From contig JAJFKG010000023.1 in assembly GCA_021773335.1 (NCBI GenBank), positions 1-62,574 of the forward strand: a DNA stretch of 62,574 bases, written 5' to 3'. The notes under the pieces are model-generated. The model saw nothing but the letters and a program-made list of their open reading frames with translations, was not told the origin of the DNA and did not search any database. Source of the DNA: Gammaproteobacteria bacterium (GTDB lineage: Bacteria > Pseudomonadota > Gammaproteobacteria > JAJFKG01). The position numbers were made by a program, and so were the translations under genes. Positions 38,347 to 49,440 of this stretch are shown here, piece by piece. Positions within the stretch are counted from its first letter, which is position 1. Each line of letters opens with the position of its first letter.

Positions 38347-39009
38347 CTACTGCTTAAGTGCTGCTATTGGCTTAACAATAAGCAAGTGACGCACCTTGTT
38401 TAAGCCAGGAATATCCAGATTAATCATCTCTTCAATACGAAAACTGAGGCTGTTTTCGTTCAGTTTTTCGTCGCCAACCTTGCCTTTCATCAACAAAAAC
38501 TGCCCGTCAGTACAACACAAATGACGGGCGTTTTTCAATATTTCATTAACATCCGCTAAAGCACGTGCTGTAATCGTATTAACTGCTTGATTTAATTTAA
38601 AATTTTCACAGCGCGAATGAGCAAGATCAAGATTTTCAATAGCTAATTCATGGCGCACTTGACGCAAAAAGCGGATTTTTTTCCCATTACTATCCAATAA
38701 CGTAAATTGGTACTGAGGAAAAATAATCGCTAAAGGTATCCCCGGCAAACCTGCACCAGTACCTATATCGATAATCCGCGGCCCTTTAACATACGTGGCG
38801 ATACTCAAACTATCCAGTAAATGGTGGGTCACCATTTCCAACGGGTCATCTATTGCTGTTAAGTTAATATGGCTATTCCATTTACGCAGCAAATCTAGGT
38901 AACGCAACAAACGGACTTGAGCAGTAACAGGTACGTCCAGCCCAAATGCCTTTATCCCCTGGCTCAACGTTTCGCGCAGAATAGGGGTATCAAGCTTGCT
39001 GGCGTTCAT
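38347..39009 (-). CDS. rsmG: 16S rRNA (guanine527-N7)-methyltransferase RsmG
   Basis: A 220-residue SAM methyltransferase with '[18 protein letters not shown]', motif I '[17 protein letters not shown]', '[16 protein letters not shown]' and '[13 protein letters not shown]'. It methylates G527 of 16S rRNA. It overlaps the mnmG 3' end by 20 bp, the usual gidB-gidA arrangement. Confidence 0.96.
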   Translation of the reverse strand: MNASKLDTPILRETLSQGIKAFGLDVPVTAQVRLLRYLDLLRKWNSHINLTAIDDPLEMVTHHLLDSLSIATYVKGPRIIDIGTGAGLPGIPLAIIFPQYQFTLLDSNGKKIRFLRQVRHELAIENLDLAHSRCENFKLNQAVNTITARALADVNEILKNARHLCCTDGQFLLMKGKVGDEKLNENSLSFRIEEMINLDIPGLNKVRHLLIVKPIAALKQ

Positions 39010-40921
39010 TATCTTCAGCAGCCTTTTTTACTTTTTGATAAGAGCGTTTTTTCATATACACGAGCAATAAAGAAATTGCCGCTGGCGTTACTCCAGAGAT
39101 CCGTGCCGCTTGGCCGATCGTAGTAGGCTTACTCTGTTGGAGTTTTTCACAGACTTCATTAGACAGCCCAGTTACTTGCTGATAATCAATATCAGCAGGA
39201 ATAGATATCCCGTCGGAACGCTTCTGACGTTCTATATCTTGTTGTTGTCGGTCGATATAGCCAGCATACTTTGCTTGGATTTCAACTTGCTCTGCCACTT
39301 GTGGTTGTGTGACACCAGGCCCTAACTCAACAATAGCTGTCATTTTAGAATATGTCACCTCAGGGCGGCGCAACAACTCTGTCGCGGTACAGCTCTTACT
39401 GAGAGGCTTTTGCAGTAACCTTTTCACTTGCTCAGCGGCTGGCGTATTCGGGTTAATCCACAAATCATCCAAACGCTGCTGCTCTAATTTGATTGCAGAT
39501 TGCTTTGTCTCAAAAGCTTGCCAACGTCGATCATCAATTAACCCTAGCTCTCTGGCGCTATGCGTTAAACGTAAATCTGCATTATCTTCACGTAACAATA
39601 AGCGATACTCAGCGCGGCTGGTAAACATACGATAAGGTTCTTGTGTGCCACGCGTAATTAAATCATCGATTAAAACCCCTATATAGGCTTCATCCCGACG
39701 CGGATACCAAGGTGTTTTATCGAATGCTTGACGAGCTGCGTTCAACCCAGCAATCAGCCCTTGTGCGGCAGCTTCCTCATAACCTGTTGTACCGTTTATT
39801 TGCCCTGCAAAAAACAAACCTGACATGTGTTTCGTTTCTAGCGAAGGCTTTAAATCGCGCGGATCAAAGAAGTCATATTCAATCGCATACCCTGGCCGAG
39901 TAATATGTGCATTTTCAAAGCCTTTTATTGAACGCACATAATCCAACTGCACATCAAAAGGCAAGCTCGTTGATATACCATTAGGGTAGACTTCGTTAGT
40001 GTACAAGCCTTCCGGCTCAATAAAAATTTGATGCGAATCCTTGTCAGCAAAACGCACGACTTTGTCTTCAATAGAAGGGCAATAACGTGGACCAACCCCC
40101 TCAATCATTCCACTATACATTGCAGAACGATGTATAGACGCACGAATTATCGCGTGCGTTTTTGCATTGGTATGGGTGATATGACAACTTATTTGCGCAG
40201 GATGTTCAGCCACATCACCAACAAATGAAAACACCGGTAAAGGCTTATCTCCCGCTTGTTCTTGCAAACCAGCATAATTGATTGTTTTACCATCAATACG
40301 TGGTGGGGTGCCTGTTTTTAAACGATCAACCCTAAAAGGTAACTCACGTAGACGATTCGCTAAGGCAATTGACGGTGGATCACCAGCCCGACCACCTTGA
40401 TAATTGTTATCGCCCACGTGAATTTTACCACCCAAAAAGGTTCCCACCGTTAACACAACATAGGGCGCATAAAAACGTAACCCCATTTGTGTCGAGACAC
40501 CAATGACCCGACCGCCCTCAACCAACAGATCATCAACCCCTTGTTGGAATATGACCAAATTTTCCTGAGACTCAAGGATGTGGCGAATAGCTTGCTTATA
40601 CAGACTGCGATCCGCTTGTGCACGTGTCGCGCGTACTGCCGGCCCTTTACTTGCATTCAGTATACGAAAATGGATCCCGGCGCGATCGATAGCCTGCGCC
40701 ATTCCCCCGCCCAAGGCATCAATTTCTTTCACAAGATGCCCCTTACCAATTCCCCCTACAGCTGGGTTACATGACATTTGTCCCAATGTTTCAATATTGT
40801 GGGTCAGTAATAATGTACGTGCGCCAACTCGGGCTGAAGCCAGAGCAGCTTCAGTACCGGCATGTCCACCACCGACAATAATGACTTGAAATGAATTATT
40901 GCTGTCCATTATGAATCTCAT
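38990..40921 (-). CDS. mnmG: tRNA uridine-34 modification enzyme MnmG (GidA)
   Basis: A 643-residue FAD protein with dinucleotide motif '[20 protein letters not shown]' and MnmG motifs '[20 protein letters not shown]', '[10 protein letters not shown]' and '[19 protein letters not shown]'. Together with MnmE it makes the 5-carboxymethylaminomethyl group of tRNA wobble uridine. Neither start candidate has a strong ribosome site. The ATG at 40909 gives an N-terminus closer in length to E. coli MnmG than the one at 40921. Confidence 0.96.
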   Translation of the reverse strand: MRFIMDSNNSFQVIIVGGGHAGTEAALASARVGARTLLLTHNIETLGQMSCNPAVGGIGKGHLVKEIDALGGGMAQAIDRAGIHFRILNASKGPAVRATRAQADRSLYKQAIRHILESQENLVIFQQGVDDLLVEGGRVIGVSTQMGLRFYAPYVVLTVGTFLGGKIHVGDNNYQGGRAGDPPSIALANRLRELPFRVDRLKTGTPPRIDGKTINYAGLQEQAGDKPLPVFSFVGDVAEHPAQISCHITHTNAKTHAIIRASIHRSAMYSGMIEGVGPRYCPSIEDKVVRFADKDSHQIFIEPEGLYTNEVYPNGISTSLPFDVQLDYVRSIKGFENAHITRPGYAIEYDFFDPRDLKPSLETKHMSGLFFAGQINGTTGYEEAAAQGLIAGLNAARQAFDKTPWYPRRDEAYIGVLIDDLITRGTQEPYRMFTSRAEYRLLLREDNADLRLTHSARELGLIDDRRWQAFETKQSAIKLEQQRLDDLWINPNTPAAEQVKRLLQKPLSKSCTATELLRRPEVTYSKMTAIVELGPGVTQPQVAEQVEIQAKYAGYIDRQQQDIERQKRSDGISIPADIDYQQVTGLSNEVCEKLQQSKPTTIGQAARISGVTPAAISLLLVYMKKRSYQKVKKAAEDNERQQA

Positions 40922-40946
40922 ACTAAAAATGGTTTAAGGGGGACGA

Positions 40947-40952
40947 ATTATA
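40947..40952 (-). promoter_or_regulatory. Candidate -10 element of the mnmG-rsmG-parAB operon
   Basis: TATAAT on the minus strand, 26 bp upstream of the first mnmG ATG. No convincing -35 is present at the right distance. The rest of the 40922-41117 gap holds nothing recognisable. Confidence 0.4.
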
Positions 40953-41117
40953 CAGGAATTTAAGTATTCTTTTACTTAACAGCCCTATATCCCGCAGAAA
41001 GTTTAACTTATACTATCTACGCCAATGAACAGAACGTATATGCATAAACTAATTTATGAACATTGGTGAAAAAGCAATATCCATACGTGCGCACTTGTAA
41101 AAATGCATTAACTTAAT

Positions 41118-42218
41118 TTAAGTATAATATAGGCGATATATAACCCCGGCATAATCATCAGAAATCAATACAGAACCATCGGGCATCACTAACACATCAA
41201 CCGGTCTTCCCCAGGCTTGTTGGCCTTGCAGCCAACCTGATACCAGTACTTTTTTATTAACAACTTTATTATCTTCCAACCTTACATTTATCACCCGATA
41301 CCCACTCTTATCACTTCGGTTCCAAGAGCCATGCTCAGCAATAATGATTGAGTTTCGGTAATTTTTAGGTAACATCTCACCAATATAAAAAACCATACCA
41401 AGCGGAGCCACATGCGCATCTAAAGGTAGAGCAGGAGGAGTAAATTTTTGCCCTGGTTTAATCATTTTTGCAAATTTTGGATCGGGAACATTGTCACCAT
41501 ACACATAAGGAAATCCAAAATTCATCCCCCTATGTGGCGCATAATTCAGTTCATCAGGTGGCAAATCATCACCTAACCAGTCACGCCCATTATCGGTAAA
41601 CCATAACTTATTTGTTTTTGGATCCCAAGCAAACCCCACACTATTACGTACTCCTTTAGCAAATACTTGCATATAACTACCATCACGTCGCATGCGTATA
41701 ATAGTTGCAAAGCGTTTATCATCGCGCAAACAAATATTACAAGGTGCGCCCACTGCCACATATAGCCAACCATCTGGCCCGAATTTAATATAACGCGAAC
41801 CATGCCAGGCTTTACTAGGTAAGTCTTCACTAACAATTTCTGGTCGAGGCGGGGACGCCAAATATTCCTCAATATTTTTATAACGCAGGATTCGATTTGT
41901 TTCTGCAACGTATAAATCACCTTGAAAAAAAGCAACTCCATTTGGAGACTTTAAATTTTTAGCTATCACGATTACTTTTTCTGCTTGTGTTTTTTGTTTG
42001 TTAGGAATGAGGGCATAAACTCGACCTGCACTCCGAGACCCCACAAAAACAACCCCTTTATTACCTAAAGCCATTTGCCGTGCATCCGGCACGCTCGCAT
42101 AAACATTAACACCAAAACCAATTGGCAATTTCAGTTTATCAATTGGTGGCTTTTCGGCATAACTAAGCTGCGCGTACAATAGTGTCAACAAGAAAACATT
42201 AATAAACAATTTTATCAT
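41118..42218 (-). CDS. PQQ-dependent sugar dehydrogenase-like (sorbosone dehydrogenase family) beta-propeller
   Basis: A 366-residue exported protein with signal peptide 'INVFLLTLLYAQLSYA' (cleavage about residue 21). The propeller is of the soluble glucose/sorbosone dehydrogenase family: 'SPNGVAFFQGDLYVAETNRI', 'YIKFGPDGWLYVAVGAPCN', 'GVRNSVGFAWDPKTNKLWFT', 'NRSDKSGYRVINV' and 'PDGSVLISDDYAGVIYRL'. Family members oxidise sugars or aldehydes using PQQ in the periplasm. No PQQ synthesis genes are in view and the substrate is unknown. It is inserted between mnmG and mnmE, 12 bp behind mnmE, an unusual place for such a gene. Confidence 0.85.
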   Translation of the reverse strand: MIKLFINVFLLTLLYAQLSYAEKPPIDKLKLPIGFGVNVYASVPDARQMALGNKGVVFVGSRSAGRVYALIPNKQKTQAEKVIVIAKNLKSPNGVAFFQGDLYVAETNRILRYKNIEEYLASPPRPEIVSEDLPSKAWHGSRYIKFGPDGWLYVAVGAPCNICLRDDKRFATIIRMRRDGSYMQVFAKGVRNSVGFAWDPKTNKLWFTDNGRDWLGDDLPPDELNYAPHRGMNFGFPYVYGDNVPDPKFAKMIKPGQKFTPPALPLDAHVAPLGMVFYIGEMLPKNYRNSIIIAEHGSWNRSDKSGYRVINVRLEDNKVVNKKVLVSGWLQGQQAWGRPVDVLVMPDGSVLISDDYAGVIYRLYYT

Positions 42219-42230
42219 TAGCTAACTGTC

Positions 42231-43628
42231 CTATTTACCAATACAAAAACTCGAAAAAATCTCGCCCAGCAAATCATCAGAACTAAATTCGCCGGTAATT
42301 TCATTTAATGCGTATTGAGCCTGGCGTAAGTCTTCCGCCAATAATTCTCCAGCCTTATGCGTTGCTAACTGTTGCGAACCATTAACAACCAACTCTCGAG
42401 CACGTTCTATTGCATCCAAGTGACGCCTACGTGCAATAAAGCTCCCTTCATTGACGTGAGGATTCTCCCCAACTAATGCTTTCAATTGTGTACGCAAGTG
42501 TTCAACTCCGTCCCCAGTCTTTGCAGATAAGTAGACGATAGGCATATTTTCATCATTATCATATTTTGCTTGTTTGGTGCTTAAATCAATTTTATTGCGT
42601 ATAAGCATCAATTTCACCTTACTAGATAAAGTGGCTACCAGCTGCGGATGCTCTGCAAGCAACTCATCACGCAAACGCTTAGATGTTTTATCTTGCGCAC
42701 TTTGTTCATCAACAATCAACAAGACGACATCCGCTTTTTCAAGCTCTGAACAAGCTCTTCGTATACCTTCTTGCTCAATAATGTCAGCACTTTCTCGTAA
42801 CCCGGCGGTATCAATAACATGCAGAGGAATACCATCGATCTGAATATACTCACGCAAAACATCACGAGTTGTCCCAGGAATATCCGTTACTATTGCGCTG
42901 TCCCGTCCGCTCAATTGATTCAATAAACTGGATTTACCCGCATTAGGTTTACCAACAATTACAATATTAATACCTTCGCGCAATAGAACCCCTTGTTGCG
43001 TTTCTTTTAGGATATCATCAAACTTTTCAATAATGGATTGTAAATCAGTAGTGACATTATTTGTCGACAAAAAATCTATTTCTTCTTCTGGAAAGTCAAT
43101 TGCAGCTTCAACATACATTCGCAAACGGATCAAAGCATCAACCAGCATATTAATTTGTTTTGCAAAAACACCTTGCAGGGAACGCAAAGCGCAACGTGCT
43201 GCTTGCTGACTTGCGCTATCTATCAAATCTGCAATAGCTTCAGCCTGAGTTAAATCAATTTTATCGTTTAAAAAGGCACGTTGTGAAAACTCCCCAGGTT
43301 TAGCTAATCGCGCCCCCAACCGAATAATCTCATTAACCAACATATCAATAACCACCGGCCCACCATGCCCGTGAAATTCAATAACATCATCTCCAGTAAA
43401 CGAATGAGGGGCAGGAAAATATAAAGCTAAGCCAATATCTAGCGCTTGCTTGTCAAAACCATAAAACGTCGCATAAGTAGCGAGCCGTGGTTTGGGTAAG
43501 AAGCCAAGGATAGTTTGCGCAATTAGTTGAACATTTTTTCCAGAAACTCTGACAATCCCAACGCCACCACGCCCCGGCGCAGTGGCCGGAGCAACGATAG
43601 TATCAAAATCACTAGAAACCATCTGCAT
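42231..43628 (-). CDS. mnmE: tRNA modification GTPase MnmE (TrmE)
   Basis: A 465-residue protein. The N-terminal folate-binding domain begins '[20 protein letters not shown]'. The central G domain has '[17 protein letters not shown]', 'DIPGTTRD', 'DTAGLRES' and 'NKID'. The C-terminal helices end in FCIGK, including the conserved Cys. It works with MnmG on wobble uridines. Its ATG shares a base with the yidC stop (TGATG form). A start two codons later is possible. Confidence 0.97.
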   Translation of the reverse strand: MQMVSSDFDTIVAPATAPGRGGVGIVRVSGKNVQLIAQTILGFLPKPRLATYATFYGFDKQALDIGLALYFPAPHSFTGDDVIEFHGHGGPVVIDMLVNEIIRLGARLAKPGEFSQRAFLNDKIDLTQAEAIADLIDSASQQAARCALRSLQGVFAKQINMLVDALIRLRMYVEAAIDFPEEEIDFLSTNNVTTDLQSIIEKFDDILKETQQGVLLREGINIVIVGKPNAGKSSLLNQLSGRDSAIVTDIPGTTRDVLREYIQIDGIPLHVIDTAGLRESADIIEQEGIRRACSELEKADVVLLIVDEQSAQDKTSKRLRDELLAEHPQLVATLSSKVKLMLIRNKIDLSTKQAKYDNDENMPIVYLSAKTGDGVEHLRTQLKALVGENPHVNEGSFIARRRHLDAIERARELVVNGSQQLATHKAGELLAEDLRQAQYALNEITGEFSSDDLLGEIFSSFCIGK

Positions 43629-45346
43629 CAGCTCTTTTTAAGCTTGCGTCGGCCTTTTTTGTTATTGTTAGACTTTCCTTGTGCTTGTTCTTTCTCAAGC
43701 TTATGCATAATGTACCATTGTTGGGTGATCGAAAAAGTATTGTTGGTTACCCAATACAAAACCAATCCCGCGGGGAACGCTAAGAAAAACACAGTAAAGA
43801 TCACCGGCAGCGCCATCATCACTTTAGCTTGCATAGGATCTGGCGGCGGGGGGCTCATCTTTTGCTGTAAAAACATTGTCAATCCCATTAATAAAGGCAA
43901 AACATAATAGGGATCTTTTACCGATAGATCATGAATCCAAAAAATAAATGGCGCTTGGCGAAGCTGTACACTTTCAATTAACACCCAGTATAAGCCAATA
44001 AACACTGGAATTTGTATCAAAATAGGTAAACACCCACTCAGCGGATTTACCTTTTCTTTCTTATACAACTCCATGGTAGCCTGGCTAAACTTTTGTTTAT
44101 CATCACCATAACGCTCTTTAATACTCGCTATTTTCGGCTGCAATTGGCGCATACGCCCCATAGAACGATAACTAATTACCGACAGCTTATAGAAAATCCC
44201 ACGTATACAGATCGTGACTAAAACAATCGACCATCCCCAGTTACCTACAACCTCATGAATATGGCGCATAAGCCAAAAAATCATAGTTGAAATTATCCAA
44301 AACCAGCCATAATCAATTGTCAGATCGAGTCCGGGCGCAACTTGTTTCAAACGTTGAGCATCTTCAGGGCCAGCATAAAACTTAGCTTTTGTAGTTAATT
44401 GCGTACCAGGAGCAACCTTAATCTCAGGACCGATCGCTCCAATCGTATACACATTATTATCATTGGCATGACTATAATACTGGTAAGTTTGATTAGGTTG
44501 TGGCACCCAAGCACTTAAGAAATAGTGCTGTTGCATCGCAAGCCAACCTTCTTTAATATTTTGGTCGACAGCCTTTTTACTCATATTCTTAAAACTTATT
44601 TTCTCATAACGTTTTTCAGGACTTGAGATAGCCGCTCCCGTATAAGTGTGTAACGCAAACAGACCACCATTTTTCTTTTTTTGTGGTTCTTTACGCTTTA
44701 TCTGTGTATAAAAATGTCCTTTCCACGCGTCCTTTGATTTATTATCGATAGTATAACTAACTCCAACTTCATAATTATCGCGGCTAAAGGTAAATATTTT
44801 TTTCACATTTAAGCCTTGTGGACTAACCCAATTAAGAGTGACCTCCATCTGTTTTTGCCCAGGCTTTAACTCATATATTTTTTGTGTTGTGCTAAATTTA
44901 GCTTGGCTCTTCGCTGTATCAGGCCCATTGAATCCCGTTAATCCACTTTGCGCGACATAAAGTGAGTTCTCTTTATCGTTCAGTAAAATAAAAGGGTTAT
45001 CTGGCGTATTTAGTTTTTCAGGATACTTAGGTAATGAAACTTGGACTATATTCCCTCCCAAAGTATCAACAGCAACATTAAGTACATCTGTCTTAATATG
45101 TACTAAGCGTTGAGCCGGTGCGGGCATTGTGTTTTGCTTGGTTGCCGCCCGCTTTGCTGCGGCCACCTTAGTTGTATCTGTTTGCGTCGGGCCAGTTTGG
45201 TTAGCAGCGCTCTCGGTACTTTGTTCAGACTGCTGCGCATGCGTCACAGGGGTTTTGGCAGACGGATACTCCTTCTGCCAAGCCGTCCACAACATAACGG
45301 CAACGTAAGATAAAGCAACGATAAGGAATATGCGTTTTACATCCAT
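43628..45346 (-). CDS. yidC: Membrane protein insertase YidC
   Basis: A 572-residue inner membrane insertase. It has an N-terminal span ('[18 protein letters not shown]'), a large periplasmic beta-sandwich of about 300 residues, then the conserved five-helix core ('[20 protein letters not shown]', '[20 protein letters not shown]', '[20 protein letters not shown]') and a basic tail. It inserts F0 subunits and other membrane proteins. Its position between yidD and mnmE is the standard rpmH-rnpA-yidD-yidC-mnmE order. Confidence 0.97.
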   Translation of the reverse strand: MDVKRIFLIVALSYVAVMLWTAWQKEYPSAKTPVTHAQQSEQSTESAANQTGPTQTDTTKVAAAKRAATKQNTMPAPAQRLVHIKTDVLNVAVDTLGGNIVQVSLPKYPEKLNTPDNPFILLNDKENSLYVAQSGLTGFNGPDTAKSQAKFSTTQKIYELKPGQKQMEVTLNWVSPQGLNVKKIFTFSRDNYEVGVSYTIDNKSKDAWKGHFYTQIKRKEPQKKKNGGLFALHTYTGAAISSPEKRYEKISFKNMSKKAVDQNIKEGWLAMQQHYFLSAWVPQPNQTYQYYSHANDNNVYTIGAIGPEIKVAPGTQLTTKAKFYAGPEDAQRLKQVAPGLDLTIDYGWFWIISTMIFWLMRHIHEVVGNWGWSIVLVTICIRGIFYKLSVISYRSMGRMRQLQPKIASIKERYGDDKQKFSQATMELYKKEKVNPLSGCLPILIQIPVFIGLYWVLIESVQLRQAPFIFWIHDLSVKDPYYVLPLLMGLTMFLQQKMSPPPPDPMQAKVMMALPVIFTVFFLAFPAGLVLYWVTNNTFSITQQWYIMHKLEKEQAQGKSNNNKKGRRKLKKS

Positions 45347-45349
45347 TTT

Positions 45350-45619
45350 TTAATGCCTGCAATTTTTTTCTGTTTCTGAAAGAGCCTGATCTGGAACAAA
45401 GTCCACACCACCAGAGTGCCAAGGGTGACATTTTAACAAGCGCCTTACCCCTAAGTACCCACCCTGCACAACTCCAAAACGCTGAACAGCAATCACCGTA
45501 TACTCAGAGCAGGTTGGATAAAATCGGCAACGAGGGCCGAGGAGAGGACTAAGAATGTATTGATAAGTTCGGATAATCCAAATTAAGGGCAATCGCATGT
45601 AGTCTGTAATTCTCGCCAT
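45350..45619 (-). CDS. yidD: Membrane protein insertion efficiency factor YidD
   Basis: An 89-residue protein with the family signature '[20 protein letters not shown]' and '[19 protein letters not shown]', including the conserved cysteines. It helps YidC-dependent insertion. It overlaps rnpA by 37 bp and ends 3 bp before yidC. Confidence 0.95.
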   Translation of the reverse strand: MARITDYMRLPLIWIIRTYQYILSPLLGPRCRFYPTCSEYTVIAVQRFGVVQGGYLGVRRLLKCHPWHSGGVDFVPDQALSETEKNCRH

Positions 45620-45942
45620 ATTTTGTCGAGCCGCCCTCGCAACGTTTTCTTACTTAACTTAGCTGCACCCGGCAACGCTATTACAACAATATTAAAACCA
45701 CAAAGCTGTTGCTGACGGAACGATTCGCGAATAATGCGTTTAATTCGATTCCTCACCACTGCTCGCTTATCAACTTTACGCGCTACTATCAGACCTAAGC
45801 GTGAATGATGCTTATTATTTTCACTTAGATAAACATTAAAACCTTGGCCTTTGATTTTAACAGCCTTAGTAAATGCGTGTTTATAATCTTCAGCCGTTAA
45901 CAGGCGATAAGTCTTCGGAAAACTAAAAATTCGTGAATTCAA
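45583..45942 (-). CDS. rnpA: Ribonuclease P protein component
   Basis: A 119-residue basic protein (E. coli 119) with '[20 protein letters not shown]' and 'IIRESFR', the RNR signature that contacts the RNase P RNA. It assists removal of tRNA 5' leaders. It begins 14 bp after rpmH and is surely co-transcribed. Confidence 0.96.
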   Translation of the reverse strand: MNSRIFSFPKTYRLLTAEDYKHAFTKAVKIKGQGFNVYLSENNKHHSRLGLIVARKVDKRAVVRNRIKRIIRESFRQQQLCGFNIVVIALPGAAKLSKKTLRGRLDKIWRELQTTCDCP

Positions 45943-45956
45943 ATTAAATACTAAAA

Positions 45957-46091
45957 CTAAACAGTTAAGCGTTTACGGCCTTTGGCGCGACGTCTCTTTA
46001 AGACTAAACGCCCTTTTTTAGTGGCCATGCGCGCACGAAATCCGTGCTTACGCTTACGCTTTAAGTTACTGGGTTGGTATGTTCTTTTCAT
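45957..46091 (-). CDS. rpmH: 50S ribosomal protein L34
   Basis: A 44-residue protein, too short for ordinary ORF cut-offs, read leftward from the ATG at 46089-46091 to TAG at 45957-45959. It begins '[20 protein letters not shown]', continues with '[19 protein letters not shown]' and ends LTV. This is a near-perfect L34. It marks the left border of the candidate origin. Confidence 0.97.
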   Translation of the reverse strand: MKRTYQPSNLKRKRKHGFRARMATKKGRLVLKRRRAKGRKRLTV

Positions 46092-46453
46092 AGCGTTCAC
46101 TGCTTCACAATTTTAATAACTACACCTGAATCAAATCGAATATTCTCGATTTTTAATTCAAGCCATGACAGAACCCGCTATGATAGGGGAAATGAGACAG
46201 CAATTCAAACATAATTCACCATTAACTGACCTCGTAGCATGAAGGCACTCTGGAATTAGGGCTTCTTAAATAATATTAATTAAATATATATAAATACTTA
46301 TTATTATTAATATTAAGGGGGCCGATCTCTGTTAGTTATGTTGTTTTTTTATTATATATCAAACAGATAATCTATAACAAAGCTTGTGATCAATAGGTAT
46401 GAATTGCTCTTAATGAGATAAGGATAACTTTGGGGTAACTTAAGGGGTGTGTT

Positions 46454-46462
46454 TTATCCACA
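46454..46462 (+). promoter_or_regulatory. DnaA box (perfect TTATCCACA)
   Basis: Exact match to the high-affinity DnaA consensus on the plus strand, inside the loop of a flanking inverted repeat. Confidence 0.85.
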
Positions 46463-46695
46463 AATAACACCCCTACATATCACTGGTTCTGTTAACAACT
46501 TATCCTGAGGAGGTATTGGACTTTATTGTATTGGTTTATTTTTTATCATAATCAAATTAGCTATATTTATACCAACTTTTTTTAAACAATAAGCTGTGAA
46601 AATGTTCGTTAATACTACTAGGAAATTTAGTTTGATTACGCCAACAGTAGGCTTTTTGGGTAAAAAGTTAAGTACAATAAAAAGATCGTTTTTTA

Positions 46696-46704
46696 TGTGG
46701 ATAA
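46696..46704 (-). promoter_or_regulatory. DnaA box (perfect TTATCCACA, minus strand)
   Basis: TGTGGATAA on the plus strand, an exact consensus box in inverse orientation, 112 bp before the dnaA start. It may serve in replication initiation and in dnaA autoregulation. Confidence 0.8.
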
Positions 46705-46815
46705 CTTTCTTAAAGGGGTATAAACTCATATCCCTTTGCCGGTGACACCAATTAGGTGGCTCTTGTAGCGCAGGATTGCAACACAATAATAATAATTTAG
46801 AGGAGAGTGTTAAGG

Positions 46816-48234
46816 GTGGAGGCTAATGTAGAAGAAACCCTATGGGGGCAGTGTTTAGAGCATTTGCGCGATGAGTATTCAGCCCAGCAATTCAACACTT
46901 GGATACGTCCCCTTCAAGTCGAATTTAAAGAAAGTGAAAACACCTTGTTTTTATTCGCCCCCAACCAATTTGTGTTGCGCTGGGTTAAGGAGCGATTCGC
47001 TAATCGCATTAAAGAAATTATTAGTGAGCTGTGTGGAGGTAACCCTCCGCCTCTAATTTTGGATGTTGGTTCCAAGCCACAACCATATAAACTAAATAAC
47101 AAGCCTGTCCAACGCAGCGAGTTAGTATCAAATAATAGCTCCAGTACCGTAAAAACAGCTAGTGTCCCGCAATTTGGTCCCACTGATTATACTGCAAAAC
47201 CTGATGATAATTACCAAAGTAACCTCAATATGACATTTACTTTTGATAACTATGTGGAAGGTAAATCTAATCAGCTTGCTCGAGCAGCCTCTCAACAAGT
47301 CTCAGAAAATCCAGGTGAAGCCTATAATCCGCTGTTTATTTATGGCGGGGTTGGTTTAGGTAAAACTCACCTTATGCATGCGGTAGGGAACGCTATCTTA
47401 GCTCGAGGGAAGAATGCTCAAGTCCTTTATCTTAATTCTGAACGCTTTGTTGCAGACATGGTGAAGGCATTACAAACTAACCGTATGAATGACTTTAAAC
47501 GTTACTATCGTAGCGTGGATGCCTTGCTTATCGATGATATCCAGTTTTTCGCAGGTAAAGATCGTTCACAAGAAGAATTTTTCCACACCTTTAATTACCT
47601 GCTCGAAGGACAACGACAAATTATTATGACATGTGATCGTTATCCTAAAGAAATAAATGGGCTAGAAGAGCGACTTAAGTCGCGGTTTGGCTGGGGGTTA
47701 ACTGTTGCTATTGAGCCACCAGAGCTAGAAACACGTGTGGCCATTTTAATGAGTAAGGCAGAGCAGGCAAAAATAACACTCCCTTACGAAGTTGCTTTTT
47801 TCATCGCTAAAAGAATTCGCTCTAATGTGCGTGAGTTGGAAGGTGCGTTACGTCGTGTTATAGCCAATGCGCATTTTACTGGAAAACCGATTACTATTGA
47901 TTTCGTGCGCGAGGCACTTAAAGATTTACTTTCTCTGCAAGCGAAATTAGTTACTATAGAAAACATTCAAAAGACGGTAGCTGAATACTATAAAGTTAAA
48001 GTTTCTGATCTCTTATCAACGCGACGCAGCCGGTCAATCGCGCGCCCGCGGCAAATGGCTATGGCTTTAGCTAAAGAATTGACTAACCATAGTTTACCTG
48101 AGATTGGAGAAGCTTTTGGGGGGCGTGATCACACGACTGTTTTACACGCATGCCGAAAGATTAAGTCGCTTGTTGAGGAGAGTACTGATTTAGCTGAGGA
48201 TTATACAAATTTATTGAGAATTTTATCAACATAA
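46816..48234 (+). CDS. dnaA: Chromosomal replication initiator DnaA
   Basis: A 472-residue initiator. Domain I is '[20 protein letters not shown]'. The AAA+ domain has Walker A '[18 protein letters not shown]', Walker B '[13 protein letters not shown]' and the arginine finger region. Domain IV ends with '[16 protein letters not shown]', the DnaA-box-binding signature. A GTG at 46816 is preferred over one at 46807, because AGGAG at 46801-46805 is 10 nt from the former and only 1 nt from the latter. Confidence 0.97.
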   Translation: MEANVEETLWGQCLEHLRDEYSAQQFNTWIRPLQVEFKESENTLFLFAPNQFVLRWVKERFANRIKEIISELCGGNPPPLILDVGSKPQPYKLNNKPVQRSELVSNNSSSTVKTASVPQFGPTDYTAKPDDNYQSNLNMTFTFDNYVEGKSNQLARAASQQVSENPGEAYNPLFIYGGVGLGKTHLMHAVGNAILARGKNAQVLYLNSERFVADMVKALQTNRMNDFKRYYRSVDALLIDDIQFFAGKDRSQEEFFHTFNYLLEGQRQIIMTCDRYPKEINGLEERLKSRFGWGLTVAIEPPELETRVAILMSKAEQAKITLPYEVAFFIAKRIRSNVRELEGALRRVIANAHFTGKPITIDFVREALKDLLSLQAKLVTIENIQKTVAEYYKVKVSDLLSTRRSRSIARPRQMAMALAKELTNHSLPEIGEAFGGRDHTTVLHACRKIKSLVEESTDLAEDYTNLLRILST

Positions 48235-48303
48235 ATAAGAGTTATGCGCTATGCGAGGTACAACTAGCGCTTGTGCTTAATGAAATTTTTAAAGGATATT
48301 GCC

Positions 48304-49440
48304 ATGGAATTTGTTATACAAAGAGAAGCCATATTAAAACCCTTACAGTTGGCTGCTGGAGTTGTTGAAAAGCGTCAAACCTTGCCGGTGCTTTCGAATG
48401 TCTTGTTAGTCTTAAAAACTAAACAGTTGCTATTAACTGCAACTGACTTAGAAGTCGAACTAATGGGCCGAGTTGAGCTAGCTGAGCCAGCGCAATTAGG
48501 CGAAATTACTGTGCCAGCGCGTAAGCTGATGGATATCTGCAAGACACTTCCAGATAAATCAGAATTAACTTTTTCAATTAAAGAGCAGCGTTTAACTGTT
48601 CGTTCAGGTAAAAGTCGTTTTACATTGTCTACTTTGCCCGCAGCAGAATTTCCAAAATTTGAAGACAGCCCTGGAAAGATTGAATTTTCCATTAAAAACA
48701 AAGAGTTAAAGTCTGTTATAAACAATACCCATTTTGCCATGGCGCAACAAGATGTCCGTTACTACTTAAATGGGATGCTATTTGATTTGCGTGATAAGCA
48801 ATTACGTGCGGTTGCAACTGATGGGCATCGTCTCGCGATGAGTGATACCCAACTCAATAATGACAATATGCAACCAATGCAAGTTATTGTTCCACGCAAA
48901 GCGATTATTGAGCTTGCACGCTTGCTAGATGATTCAGATGATGAAGTTGCTATTACTTTAGGTGATAATTTCATTCGCGCATCAACGAATGATTTTACCT
49001 TCACATCTAAACTCGTCGATGGACGTTTTCCAGATTATAACCGTGTTTTACCTAAAGGAGGCACCTATATTGTGCCTTTGCAGCGCGATATCTTTAGACA
49101 AGTGTTAACACGTGCAGCTATTTTATCGAATGAAAAATATCGAGGGATCCGCATGCAACTCTGTGATGGCGCTATTAAAGTTTTTGCTAATAATCCTGAA
49201 CAAGAAGAAGCTGAAGAAGAGTTGGAAGTTGATTATCATGGCGGAGAGTTGGAAATTGGTTTTAATGTGACTTATTTATTAGACGCGTTATCGGCTTTAT
49301 CCACGAATAATGTTAAGTTAACAGCGGTTGATTCAAATAGTAGCATTTTACTTGAAGCCAATGATGTCTCTGAAGAAGAGACAGGTGAAGAGAAGTCTAC
49401 TAACAATAGCCTTTATGTCATTATGCCAATGCGTGTATGA
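48304..49440 (+). CDS. dnaN: DNA polymerase III beta sliding clamp
   Basis: A 378-residue clamp with three repeated domains: 'LPVLSNVLLVLKTKQLLLTA', 'YYLNGMLFDLRDKQLRAVAT' and C-terminal 'LYVIMPMRV'. The ATG at 48304 follows AAAGGA and gives the conserved N-terminus 'MEFVIQREAILKPLQ'; an upstream in-frame start at 48271 is unlikely. An acidic insert near residue 300 ('EQEEAEEELEVDY') is longer than in E. coli. Its stop overlaps the recF start (ATGA). Confidence 0.97.
   Translation: MEFVIQREAILKPLQLAAGVVEKRQTLPVLSNVLLVLKTKQLLLTATDLEVELMGRVELAEPAQLGEITVPARKLMDICKTLPDKSELTFSIKEQRLTVRSGKSRFTLSTLPAAEFPKFEDSPGKIEFSIKNKELKSVINNTHFAMAQQDVRYYLNGMLFDLRDKQLRAVATDGHRLAMSDTQLNNDNMQPMQVIVPRKAIIELARLLDDSDDEVAITLGDNFIRASTNDFTFTSKLVDGRFPDYNRVLPKGGTYIVPLQRDIFRQVLTRAAILSNEKYRGIRMQLCDGAIKVFANNPEQEEAEEELEVDYHGGELEIGFNVTYLLDALSALSTNNVKLTAVDSNSSILLEANDVSEEETGEEKSTNNSLYVIMPMRV

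Larger units (their letters stand above)
46092..46815. other. rpmH-dnaA intergenic region: candidate oriC
   Basis: This 724-bp gene-free stretch separates leftward rpmH from rightward dnaA. An AT-rich run of about 50 bp with a single G/C (46267-46316) could be the unwinding element, followed by GATCTCTGTTAG at 46324, similar to the 13-mers of E. coli oriC. Perfect DnaA boxes lie at 46454-46462 and 46696-46704. Weaker ones are TTATCCTTA (minus, 46419-46427) and TTATCCTGA (46500-46508). The first perfect box sits in the loop of an inverted repeat with 8-bp arms (AGGGGTGT 46443-46450, ACACCCCT 46467-46474). Gene orientation flips here. The rpmH and dnaA promoters must also lie within it. Confidence 0.75.

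Noticed and set aside
46523..46786. An 87-codon minus-strand ORF inside the rpmH-dnaA gap
   Set aside because: It runs through AT-rich origin sequence and a DnaA box, has no ribosome site and has low-complexity composition.
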